A stretch of 7,489 nt of DNA, from positions 1 to 7,489 of the forward strand of contig MVZB01000164.1 in assembly GCA_002068205.1 (NCBI GenBank). The letters run 5' to 3'. Shown here piece by piece: positions 1 to 5,410 of this stretch. The position numbers and the translations under genes were made by a program. The notes under the pieces are model-generated. The model worked only from the letters and a program-made list of their open reading frames with translations, searched no databases and was not told the DNA's origin. How positions within the stretch are numbered: position 1 is the first letter of the stretch; the number at the start of each line of letters is the position of its first letter. The stretch is from a candidate division BRC1 bacterium ADurb.BinA292. Lineage in GTDB: Bacteria; Sumerlaeota; Sumerlaeia; MVZB01.

Positions 1-447
1 GCGGCCACCGCCTCGGGCCTGAGCTCGGGCACGACCCGCGGCACCGTCACGCTGTCCAGCACCCAGGAATTCACCGTGGCCGACAGCTCCGGCAACCTGA
101 ACGCGGACGGGACGGCGGCCAAGAATGCCGCCAAGAACGTCAACACGGTCGACATCTCGACCAAGGCCGGGGCGGAGCTGGCGATTCAGATCGTCGACGT
201 CGCGCTGGAGAACCTCAACTCCTCGCGCGCGGGCATCGGCGCCGCCGTCAGCCGACTCAACTCGGTGATCAGCAACCTGAGCACCGTCAGCGAAAATGTC
301 GCCGCCTCCAATTCGCGCATCCTGGATGCCGATTTCGCGGCCGAGACGGCCAACCTGACGCGCGGCCAGATCCTGCAGCAGGCCTCGGTCGCCGTCCTGG
401 CCCAGGCCAACCAGATGCCGCAGCTTGCGCTTTCGCTCCTGCGCTGA
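1..447 (+). CDS. fliC: Flagellin, C-terminal part (5' end outside window)
   Basis: This is the filament subunit of the bacterial flagellum, exported through the flagellar type III apparatus and polymerised outside the cell. The reading frame is open from base 1, so only the last 148 residues are seen. The GTG at 76 is an internal valine, not a start. The C-terminal 70 or so residues carry the D1/D0 helical signature: a segment with ..VSRLNSVISNL.., then LDADFAAETANLTRGQILQ, then the QANQMPQLALSLLR end that closes nearly all flagellins. The first 50 residues (Ser/Thr/Gly-rich, then VDISTKAGAELAI) would be the junction between the variable surface domain and the D1 helix. The C-terminus is intact. 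The gene is followed by a hairpin and a rho-independent terminator, so it is probably the last gene of its transcript. Family identity is very secure. Whether it is the major or an accessory flagellin cannot be told, and the symbol is generic. Confidence 0.95.
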   Translation, partial: AATASGLSSGTTRGTVTLSSTQEFTVADSSGNLNADGTAAKNAAKNVNTVDISTKAGAELAIQIVDVALENLNSSRAGIGAAVSRLNSVISNLSTVSENVAASNSRILDADFAAETANLTRGQILQQASVAVLAQANQMPQLALSLLR

Positions 448-476
448 CGCGCGGCGACGGTCGAAGGTGTTGTACC

Positions 477-500
477 TCCGGGCGCATTGAAACGCCCGGA
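477..500 (+). other. 3'-UTR hairpin after flagellin
   Basis: A perfect 8-bp inverted repeat, TCCGGGCG and CGCCCGGA, is separated by an 8-nt loop and starts 30 nt after the flagellin stop. No T run follows, so it is not itself a standard terminator. It could stabilise the flagellin mRNA 3' end or be a protein-binding site. The structure is seen in sequence; the role is inference. Confidence 0.5.
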
Positions 501-543
501 ACGCCGAAGAACCACATACCGTCCCGTTCAACGGATCCGCCCC

Positions 544-570
544 GGCGCCCCCACGCTGGGGCGCCTTTTT
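544..570 (+). terminator. Rho-independent terminator of flagellin
   Basis: GGCGCCCC (544-551) pairs perfectly with GGGGCGCC (558-565) around a 6-nt loop, and five T residues follow at once. It lies about 100 nt after the flagellin stop, with no other gene between. This separates flagellin transcription from the downstream DUF5989/rml genes. Confidence 0.88.
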
Positions 571-607
571 ATCCGGCCGAGGGGAGCGCGCGCGGTGACG
601 CGGCGAA

Positions 608-623
608 CGGCACCCAAAATGCG
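608..623 (+). promoter_or_regulatory. Possible sigma54 (-24/-12) promoter
   Basis: CGGCAC at 608-613 and ATGC at 619-622 place GG and GC exactly 10 nt apart (GG at 609-610, GC at 621-622), as in the sigma54 consensus TGGCACG-N4-TTGC. The -12 half is imperfect (ATGC for TTGC). It would transcribe toward the small membrane protein at 736. No enhancer site for an activator was recognised. It competes with a sigma70-like candidate just downstream. Confidence 0.25.
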
Positions 624-633
624 CGGCCGATGG

Positions 634-663
634 TTGCGGATTGCTCGCGCGATTCCGTAAAAT
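634..663 (+). promoter_or_regulatory. Candidate sigma70-type promoter for the 736 gene
   Basis: TTGCGG (634-639) and TAAAAT (658-663, one mismatch to TATAAT) are spaced by 18 nt. They sit after the flagellin terminator and roughly 70 nt before the start codon of the small membrane protein. The -10 is good and the -35 weak. Confidence 0.42.
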
Positions 664-735
664 GAAGCCACGCACCCGTCCGCGGCGGCCCGCCGGCGCC
701 GCCCCGGGCCGACCCCTCCGCTCCGGAGTCTTCCG

Positions 736-933
736 ATGGCCGACCTCGAACCGCATGATCCGACCGAACTGGAGGACGAACCGCGGCCGTCGTTGATTCA
801 GGAGTTCATCTGGTTCCTGCGCGAAAACAAGAAGTGGTGGCTGGTGCCGCTGATCCTGATGTTCCTGGCGCTGGGCGCGCTGATCTTCCTCGGCAACAGC
901 CCGGTGATGCCGTTCATCTATACTCTGCTGTAG
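736..933 (+). CDS. Small single-span membrane protein, DUF5989 family
   Basis: The 65-residue protein has an acidic, Pro-rich head (residues 1-20), an amphipathic stretch IQEFIWFLRENKKWW (about 21-35), one hydrophobic helix (about 36-54), and a short tail ending PFIYTLL. The FLRENKKWW core followed by a membrane helix and a PFIYTL end matches what I know of DUF5989, a family of short membrane proteins of unknown function often found beside SxtJ-type membrane proteins and carbamoyltransferases in polysaccharide loci. The ATG is supported by GGAG at 725-728, 7 nt upstream. Here it lies ahead of rmlA/rmlB, which fits an envelope-sugar setting, but the 243-nt gap leaves co-transcription open. No enzymatic motif is present; a helper role in a membrane complex is inference. 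The family call is from memory of the motif. Confidence 0.85.
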   Translation: MADLEPHDPTELEDEPRPSLIQEFIWFLRENKKWWLVPLILMFLALGALIFLGNSPVMPFIYTLL

Positions 934-956
934 CGAGCCGCCTCCCCCCTGGCGCC

Positions 957-995
957 GGTGCGTCCCTCGTCCTCGGCCATCGCAATCCGGCCATA
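957..995 (+). repeat. Short trace of the CTCG-heptamer intergenic repeat
   Basis: The stretch TCCCTCGTCCTCGG followed by ..ATCGCAATCCGG.. resembles the core of the longer repeats at 3125-3224 and 7081-7175. Only about 30 nt are similar, so this may be a decayed copy or chance likeness. Confidence 0.35.
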
Positions 996-1001
996 TCCCG
1001 C

Positions 1002-1031
1002 TTGACGATTGCGGCGACTGCCTTCAAGAAT
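1002..1031 (+). promoter_or_regulatory. Candidate sigma70-type promoter for rmlAB
   Basis: TTGACG (1002-1007, 5 of 6 to consensus) and AAGAAT (1026-1031, 4 of 6) are spaced by 18 nt in the gap between the small membrane protein and rmlA. A start near 1038 would give a leader of about 140 nt. The -35 is good and the -10 mediocre. Confidence 0.4.
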
Positions 1032-1176
1032 GAGGACCCGTCCGGGGAATACGCCTCAAATGCTGTGCTGACGGCGCGACCGGGCGCGCGCCGGCGCCCC
1101 GCGGCAGTTGCGGGCAGGGCCCCGCGTGCGTGCCGCGCGCGCCGCGGCCCTATTCAAGCCAAGGAATTCGGGATTC

Positions 1177-2061
1177 ATGATGACCAAGGGGATCATCCTG
1201 GCCGGCGGCGCCGGCAGCCGGCTCTACCCGCTGAGCCTTGTCGCCAGCAAGCAGCTTCAACCGGTCTACGACAAGCCGATGATCTATTACCCGCTGACGA
1301 CGCTGATGCTGGCCGGCATCCGCCGGATCTGCCTGATTTCCACGCCCCACGACACGCCGCGCTTCGAGGCGCTGCTCGGCGACGGCGCGCAGTGGGGCCT
1401 CTCGATCACCTATCGCGTCCAGCCCGAACCCCGGGGGATCGCGCAGGCGTTCCTCATCGCCGAGGACTTCATCGCCGACGACCCCGTCACGCTCATTCTC
1501 GGCGACAACATCTTCCACGGCCGCTTCGAATTCGTGAACATCTTTGGCCAGTTCACCCGGGGGGGCCACATCTTCGCCTACCATGTGCACGATCCGGAAC
1601 GCTACGGCGTCGTCGAGTTCGACAAGGACGGGCGCGTGCTCAGCATCGAGGAGAAACCGCGCCAGCCCAGGTCGAGTTTCGCCGTGCCGGGGCTCTACCT
1701 CTACGATGAGCGCGTCGTGGAGATCTGCAAGGGCCTCAAACCCTCGGCCCGCGGCGAGCTGGAAATCACCGACGTCAACCGCGCCTATCTCGAACGGAAG
1801 GAACTGCGCGTCTCGCTGCTGGGCCGCGGCACGGCCTGGCTCGATACCGGCACGACGACCAGCCTGCAGGAGGCGAGCAACTTCATCTCGATCATCGAGA
1901 AGCGCCAGGGCTACAAGATCGGCTGCCCCGAGGAACTCGCCCTGCGCAAGGGCTTTATTTCGTTTGACGATTTCATCAGGATGCTCGATGGCCTGCCGCG
2001 CTGCGAATACGCCGACTATCTGCGCGGCGTCGCCGAGGAGTATCAGGAGTTCCCGACATGA
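1177..2061 (+). CDS. rmlA: Glucose-1-phosphate thymidylyltransferase
   Basis: This cytoplasmic enzyme makes dTDP-glucose from dTTP and glucose-1-phosphate, the first step of the dTDP-deoxysugar pathway. The 294-residue length is normal for RmlA. Seen in order: the nucleotide-binding loop GGAGSRLYP (10-18) with the following K25 and PVYDKPMIYYP (29-39); LGDNIF (108-113) with the metal-binding aspartate D110; EEKP (158-161); GELEITDVN (193-201); and WLDTGT (221-226) with the second metal-site aspartate D223. The start is taken at the first ATG of an ATG-ATG pair because the family signature begins right there and AAGGA lies at 1161-1165; the frame is open farther upstream, from a TTG at 1108, but that stretch has no family likeness. 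Its stop overlaps the rmlB start (ATGA), so the two are translationally coupled. The ATG at 1180 is an equally possible start. Confidence 0.96.
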   Translation: MMTKGIILAGGAGSRLYPLSLVASKQLQPVYDKPMIYYPLTTLMLAGIRRICLISTPHDTPRFEALLGDGAQWGLSITYRVQPEPRGIAQAFLIAEDFIADDPVTLILGDNIFHGRFEFVNIFGQFTRGGHIFAYHVHDPERYGVVEFDKDGRVLSIEEKPRQPRSSFAVPGLYLYDERVVEICKGLKPSARGELEITDVNRAYLERKELRVSLLGRGTAWLDTGTTTSLQEASNFISIIEKRQGYKIGCPEELALRKGFISFDDFIRMLDGLPRCEYADYLRGVAEEYQEFPT

Positions 2062-3116
2062 GCCAGCCGTTTGCCGATCCGCCGCGTCACACCCCCCGCT
2101 GCATGCTGGTGACCGGCGGCGCCGGGTTCATCGGCTCCAATTTCGTGCGCCTGCTGCTGCGCGAACGCCCCGGCCTGCGCCTGATTAATTACGACGCGCT
2201 GACCTATGCCGGCAACCTGCGGAGCATCGCCGATCTGGACGGCCACGACGGCTACCTTTTCGTGCGCGGCGACATCTGCGAGACCGAGCGCGTGGCCGCG
2301 CTGCTGCGCGAGCAGCGGGTCGATACGATCGTGCATTTCGCCGCCGAGTCGCATGTCGATCGCAGCATCCTCGCCGGCGCCGAATTCGTCCGCACCAACG
2401 TCGTCGGCACGCAGTCCCTGCTCGATGCGGCGCTGCAGGTCGGCGTCGAACGGTTTGTGCAGGTCTCCACCGACGAGGTCTATGGTTCGCTCGGACCCGA
2501 AGGCCGCTTCACCGAGGAGACGCCGCTCCAGCCCAACAGCCCGTATTCGGCTTCCAAGGCCGGCGCCGACCTGCTCTGCCGCGCGGCGTTTCACACGCAC
2601 GGGTTCCCCGTCGTCATCACGCGCTGCTCGAACAATTATGGTCCCTACCAGTTTCCGGAGAAGCTGATCCCGCTGATGATCATGCGCGCGCTGGCCGATG
2701 AAGCGCTGCCGGTCTACGGCGACGGGATGAACGTGCGCGACTGGATTCACGTCGAGGACCATGCCGCGGCCGTGCTGGCGGCGGCCGAGCGCGGCCGGCC
2801 GGGCGAGGTCTACAACATCGGCGCCGACAACGAATGGCCCAACATCGAGATCGTCCGGCTGATCCTGCGCTCGCTGGGCAAGCCCGAGTCGCTCATCCGC
2901 TTCGTCAAGGATCGCCCCGGCCACGACCGGCGCTATGCGATCGATTCGGCGAAGGCCCGCCGCGAACTGAGCTGGGCGCCCCGGATTTCATTTGAAGAGG
3001 GGATCGCCCGCACGATCGCGTGGTATCGCGAACACGGCGACTGGCTCAGCAGCATCATCACCGGCGAGTACCGCGAGTATTACGAAAAAAATTACGCCCA
3101 CAAGATGCAGGCCTAG
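2058..3116 (+). CDS. rmlB: dTDP-glucose 4,6-dehydratase
   Basis: This cytoplasmic NAD+-dependent extended-SDR enzyme turns dTDP-glucose into dTDP-4-keto-6-deoxyglucose, the branch point to rhamnose and many other deoxysugars. The 352 residues match the family length. Seen: the Rossmann loop TGGAGFIGSN (19-28); FAAESHVDRSI (94-104), a RmlB hallmark; the catalytic T138-D139-E140 in VSTDEVYG; the SDR pair Y163 and K167 in YSASK; and the substrate-binding SNNYGPYQFPEKLIP stretch typical of the family. AGGAG at 2045-2049 supports the ATG, which overlaps the rmlA stop by 4 nt. Neither rmlC nor rmlD follows; the next gene, purK, converges on it. The last codons lie beside one copy of a 12-bp direct repeat (AATTACGCCCAC, 3090-3101), so the final residues KMQA may come from inserted DNA. 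Confidence 0.96.
   Translation: MSQPFADPPRHTPRCMLVTGGAGFIGSNFVRLLLRERPGLRLINYDALTYAGNLRSIADLDGHDGYLFVRGDICETERVAALLREQRVDTIVHFAAESHVDRSILAGAEFVRTNVVGTQSLLDAALQVGVERFVQVSTDEVYGSLGPEGRFTEETPLQPNSPYSASKAGADLLCRAAFHTHGFPVVITRCSNNYGPYQFPEKLIPLMIMRALADEALPVYGDGMNVRDWIHVEDHAAAVLAAAERGRPGEVYNIGADNEWPNIEIVRLILRSLGKPESLIRFVKDRPGHDRRYAIDSAKARRELSWAPRISFEEGIARTIAWYREHGDWLSSIITGEYREYYEKNYAHKMQA
3090..3101 (+). repeat. Left copy of a 12-bp direct repeat
   Basis: AATTACGCCCAC lies in the last codons of rmlB and recurs exactly at 3226-3237. The two copies flank the intergenic repeat at 3125-3224, like a target-site duplication. The identity is seen directly; the mechanism is inference. Confidence 0.6.
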
Positions 3117-3124
3117 CCACAAAT

Positions 3125-3224
3125 TCGTCCCTCATCTCTCGTCCTCGTGATCGCACCCAGAGGGCTCCCCCAAAATTCGGTTCTCGGCTCTCGTCCCTCG
3201 TCCTCGGCTCGCGAAAACCCGCCG
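3125..3224 (-). repeat. Intergenic CTCG-heptamer repeat, copy A
   Basis: This is the best-preserved copy of a repeat family also seen at 5045-5110 and 7081-7175. Its right half reads, on +, as head-to-tail units GTTCTCG, GCTCTCG, TCCCTCG, TCCTCG, GCTCGCG, followed by GAAAACCCGCC. On - the unit is CGAG plus two or three purine-rich bases. It fills the space between the converging rmlB and purK genes. There is no strong hairpin, no coding sign and no T run. Orientation is set arbitrarily. Confidence 0.7.
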
Positions 3225-3225
3225 T

Positions 3226-3237
3226 AATTACGCCCAC
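3226..3237 (+). repeat. Right copy of the 12-bp direct repeat
   Basis: AATTACGCCCAC is identical to 3090-3101 and directly abuts the right edge of repeat copy A. Confidence 0.6.
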
Positions 3238-3263
3238 CCGTTCGCGCAATCATTCGGCCGCGA

Positions 3264-4403
3264 TCATTCAATCCCGAGCGCCTGCATCAGCCCCGCCACG
3301 TGCGCGCGCGGATCCCGATCGGCGGGCAGGGGGGCCGTCGCATGACCGAGTTTGCGCCCCGGCCGCGGCGTTTTCCCATACAGATGCCAGTACAGGCCGT
3401 TCAGTTGCGCGCGCGCGGCCTCGGGCGGCAGCGTTCCAATGAAGTTGAGCATGGCATAGGCGCCGGCGACCGTCACATCGCCCAGCGGCAACCCCAGAAT
3501 CGCGCACAGGTGGGCGGTGAACTGGCTGGTGGCGGCCCCTTCGATCGTCCAGTGGCCGGAGTTGTGGACGCGCGGGGCCATCTCGTTGGCCACCAGGCCG
3601 GTGAACGGACCGCTGGTGGAAACGAAAAACTCGATCGCCAGGACGCCGACGTAATTGAGCGCCTCCATGATGCGCCGGCCGTATTGTTCGGCCTGCTCCC
3701 GCAGCGCGGCGGGCAGGTCGGGCGCCGGCGCGATTGACCAGCGCAGGATCCCGCCGCGATGGTGATTTTCAATCAGCGGCCAGCAGCGCACCTCGCCCCC
3801 GCGCGAGCGGACGGCCAGCAGCGACACCTCGCGCTCGAACGGCACGAACGCCTCGACGATCAGCCCGCAGCCATCGGGCTGGCAGGCGAACGCCAGCGCC
3901 TCCCACGCCCGGGGCAGGTCGTGCGGGTCGCGCACGAGGAACTGGCCCTTGCCGTCGTAGCCCAGTTGCCGCGTCTTGACGACGCACGGGACCCCCAGTC
4001 GGCGGACCGCATCCTCCAGCCCGTCCCGGTCGCGCGCTTCCAGGAACGGCGGGGTCGGCACCTGGTGCAGCGCGAAGAAACGCTTCTCGCGGATCCGGTC
4101 CTGGGCGACGCGCAGCGCCTCGGGGCGCGGATGCACCGCGTGATGCTCCGCAAGCTGATAGACGGTGCGCAGGGGAACATTTTCAAATTCGTAGGTCAGC
4201 ACGTCGGCGCCGGCGGCGAGCCGTGCCAGCAGCTCCGGGTCCTCGTAACTGCCCACGAGCAGCTCGCCGACCTGGCGGGCGGGCGCCTCGGGGTTCGGAT
4301 CCAGAAAACGCGGAGTGAGGCCGAGCCGGCGCGCCGCTTCGCCCAGCATCAGTCCGAGCTGACCGCCCCCCAGCACGCCGATCACGCGGGCGGATTCGCT
4401 CAT
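3264..4403 (-). CDS. purK: N5-carboxyaminoimidazole ribonucleotide synthase
   Basis: This ATP-grasp enzyme of de novo purine synthesis joins AIR, bicarbonate and ATP to give N5-CAIR, the substrate of PurE. The protein has 379 residues, normal for PurK. Seen in order: VLGGGQLGLML (10-20), the N-terminal nucleotide-fold loop that marks the family; TYEFENVP (70-77), which contacts the ribonucleotide; the ATP-grasp segment KTRQLGYDGKGQ (143-154); the NEMAPRVHNSGHW block with the metal/ATP-site Glu and Asn; and the SQF..HL segment after it. The ATG at 4403 overlaps the purE stop (ATGA), so the pair is translationally coupled. The same frame stays open for about 250 codons upstream, through purE in another frame, but that part has no family likeness and is rejected. 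No terminator follows; repeat copy A lies just beyond the stop. Confidence 0.96.
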   Translation of the reverse strand: MSESARVIGVLGGGQLGLMLGEAARRLGLTPRFLDPNPEAPARQVGELLVGSYEDPELLARLAAGADVLTYEFENVPLRTVYQLAEHHAVHPRPEALRVAQDRIREKRFFALHQVPTPPFLEARDRDGLEDAVRRLGVPCVVKTRQLGYDGKGQFLVRDPHDLPRAWEALAFACQPDGCGLIVEAFVPFEREVSLLAVRSRGGEVRCWPLIENHHRGGILRWSIAPAPDLPAALREQAEQYGRRIMEALNYVGVLAIEFFVSTSGPFTGLVANEMAPRVHNSGHWTIEGAATSQFTAHLCAILGLPLGDVTVAGAYAMLNFIGTLPPEAARAQLNGLYWHLYGKTPRPGRKLGHATAPLPADRDPRAHVAGLMQALGIE

Positions 4404-4906
4404 GAGGATTCCCGCGGGTCGAGGTGGTCGAGCACCTCCTGCGTCTGCCGGCGGCGGTAGGCCTCGAGCGCCTCGCGGATCGAGGGGTGATGCGTGGCCA
4501 GCGTGGCGGCGGCATGCAGCGCGGCGTTGGCCGCCCCGGCCTCGCCGATGGCGAAGGTGGCCACCGGGATCCCCCGGGGCATCTGCACGATCGAGAGCAG
4601 CGAATCCAGGCCGTTGAGCGCGCGCGACTGGATCGGCACGCCGAAGACCGGCAGTACCGTCTTGGCGGCCAGCATCCCCGGCAGATGGGCCGCGCCCCCC
4701 GCGCCGGCGATGATCGCCTCCAATCCGCGGCCCGCCGCGCTCTCGGCATACTGGAACAGGCGATCGGGGGTGCGGTGCGCCGAGACGATCGACACTTCGT
4801 GCGGAACGCCAAGCTGCGTCAGGATCGCGGCGGCATGCTCCATCGTCGGCCAGTCCGAGCGGGAGCCCATCACGATGCCGACGAGGGGGGCGGAGGGAGC
4901 GTTCAT
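4400..4906 (-). CDS. purE: N5-carboxyaminoimidazole ribonucleotide mutase (class I PurE)
   Basis: This cytoplasmic enzyme moves the carboxyl group of N5-CAIR to C4, giving CAIR for purine synthesis. The 168 residues are usual for the octameric class I enzyme. Seen: GIVMGSRSDWPTM (10-22), the phosphate-binding P-loop-like motif; SAHRTPDRL (42-50) with the catalytic His44; the glycine-rich AGAGGAAHLPGMLAA (67-81) with His74; and PVFGVP..SRALNGLDSLLSIVQMP, which completes the active site. The presence of purK downstream fits the two-enzyme bacterial route rather than the one-step animal type. The ATG is followed within 8 residues by the conserved core; the ribosome-binding site is weak (GAGA-like, well upstream). 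A good sigma70-like promoter lies at 4964-4991. No purine operator or riboswitch was recognised. Confidence 0.97.
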   Translation of the reverse strand: MNAPSAPLVGIVMGSRSDWPTMEHAAAILTQLGVPHEVSIVSAHRTPDRLFQYAESAAGRGLEAIIAGAGGAAHLPGMLAAKTVLPVFGVPIQSRALNGLDSLLSIVQMPRGIPVATFAIGEAGAANAALHAAATLATHHPSIREALEAYRRRQTQEVLDHLDPRESS

Positions 4907-4963
4907 TGCGCGGGGTTTCTCTAGAGAATCGGGCGGCTGCGGCGCGGGGCGCGGCGAAGGTCC

Positions 4964-4991
4964 ATCTTATCGGATGCGCCGTCTCAGTCAA
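4964..4991 (-). promoter_or_regulatory. Sigma70-type promoter for purEK
   Basis: Read on -, TTGACT (complement of 4986-4991, 5 of 6 to consensus) and TAAGAT (complement of 4964-4969, 4 of 6) are spaced by 16 nt. The predicted start falls about 50 nt before the purE ATG. Confidence 0.55.
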
Positions 4992-5044
4992 CGACGAGAC
5001 GCAAACCTGCGCACGACGAAGATCGCGCCCCTCGTCCCACCCGC

Positions 5045-5110
5045 TTCGGCCCTCGTTCTCGTAAGCGCCTCCGAAGGCCCCCTTCGATAATTCGGCTCTC
5101 GCCCTCGATG
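5045..5110 (-). repeat. Intergenic CTCG-heptamer repeat, copy C (shortened)
   Basis: CCCTCGTTCTCGTAAGCGCC then GAAGGCCCCC and AATTCGGCTCTCGCCCTCG align in order with copies A and B, but the heptamer array is shorter, and the GAAAA-CCGCC end is missing. It lies upstream of the purE promoter, in the divergent intergenic region. Confidence 0.55.
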
Positions 5111-5149
5111 TAAATGGTACAAAAGCCAAGCCTTGAGCAACGTCCCTCA

Positions 5150-5164
5150 CCCGGGCTGCCCGGG
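5150..5164. other. 15-bp GC palindrome
   Basis: CCCGGGC and GCCCGGG flank a single T, a perfect odd palindrome (7-bp arms). No T run follows on either strand, so it is not a standard terminator. It could be an operator for purE or the kinase operon, or chance in GC-rich DNA. Confidence 0.4.
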
Positions 5165-5399
5165 CGAATCGAAAAAGTATTCCTAGCGCGTTGACGGGGA
5201 TATCATTTAATCTAAACCGAGTGGTTCCCGAATTTCATCAGGCTTCGAATCCGTCCCCTGATTGTCTTGATTTCCGGGCAAGTCAGTTTGTGTCCTGAAG
5301 GATCGGTCTGCCTTTCGCTGGGATGAGGTGGTTCGTCCGCGGCGGCAACGGTGTTGCGCGCCCCGGCCGATCGCCCCCTCTTCGGCGCCGCCCGGGTAA

Positions 5400-5405
5400 A
5401 GGAGG
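5400..5405 (+). promoter_or_regulatory. Strong ribosome-binding site that sets the kinase start
   Basis: AGGAGG lies 5 nt before the ATG at 5411. This favours 5411 over the in-frame GTG at 5351, which would add 20 residues with no family likeness. Confidence 0.8.
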
Positions 5406-5410
5406 GCGAG

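Larger units (their letters stand above)
4907..5410. other. Divergent intergenic region between purE and the sensor kinase
   Basis: This stretch of about 500 nt has no supportable gene. From left to right it holds the purE promoter (4964-4991), repeat copy C (5045-5110), a 15-bp GC palindrome (5150-5164), and an AT-richer patch at about 5167-5240 that stands out from the GC-rich surroundings and contains -10-like TATCAT (5201-5206) and TTTAAT (5206-5211). After that come an ATCAGG/CCTGAT inverted repeat (5237-5242, 5257-5262) and a small stem GCAAC-GGT-GTTGC (5345-5357). A kinase transcript starting in the AT-rich patch would have a leader of roughly 200 nt. No known riboswitch was recognised. 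Confidence 0.6.

Noticed and set aside
1108..1176. Earlier non-ATG start for rmlA at 1108
   Set aside because: The extra 23 residues are Arg/Ala-rich and unlike RmlA, whose conserved core begins right after the ATG at 1177.
834..1709. 291-residue + strand open frame across the DUF5989/rmlA boundary
   Set aside because: It overlaps two well-supported genes in another frame and has the Arg/Pro/Ala-rich make-up of a GC-rich shadow frame.
2043..2924. 293-residue - strand open frame opposite rmlB
   Set aside because: It is an antisense shadow of rmlB with no recognisable domain; rmlB has all catalytic residues.
3125..3224. CRISPR array or coding repeats in the CTCG-rich intergenic stretch
   Set aside because: The units are 6-7 nt, degenerate and without spacers; the open frames across them are low-complexity Arg/Glu/Ser strings.
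4404..5150. Upstream extension of the purK frame to a 628-residue protein, suggesting a fused gene
   Set aside because: The extra residues run through purE in a different frame, are Arg/Ala/Gly-rich with no family likeness, and purK has a proper ATG overlapping the purE stop.
5191..5216. TTGACG with TCTAAA as a kinase promoter
   Set aside because: The spacer is only 14 nt, and no better -10 lies 16-18 nt away; only the AT-rich nature of the patch is noted.
5351..5410. Earlier GTG start for the sensor kinase
   Set aside because: AGGAGG sits 5 nt before the ATG at 5411, inside the would-be extension.
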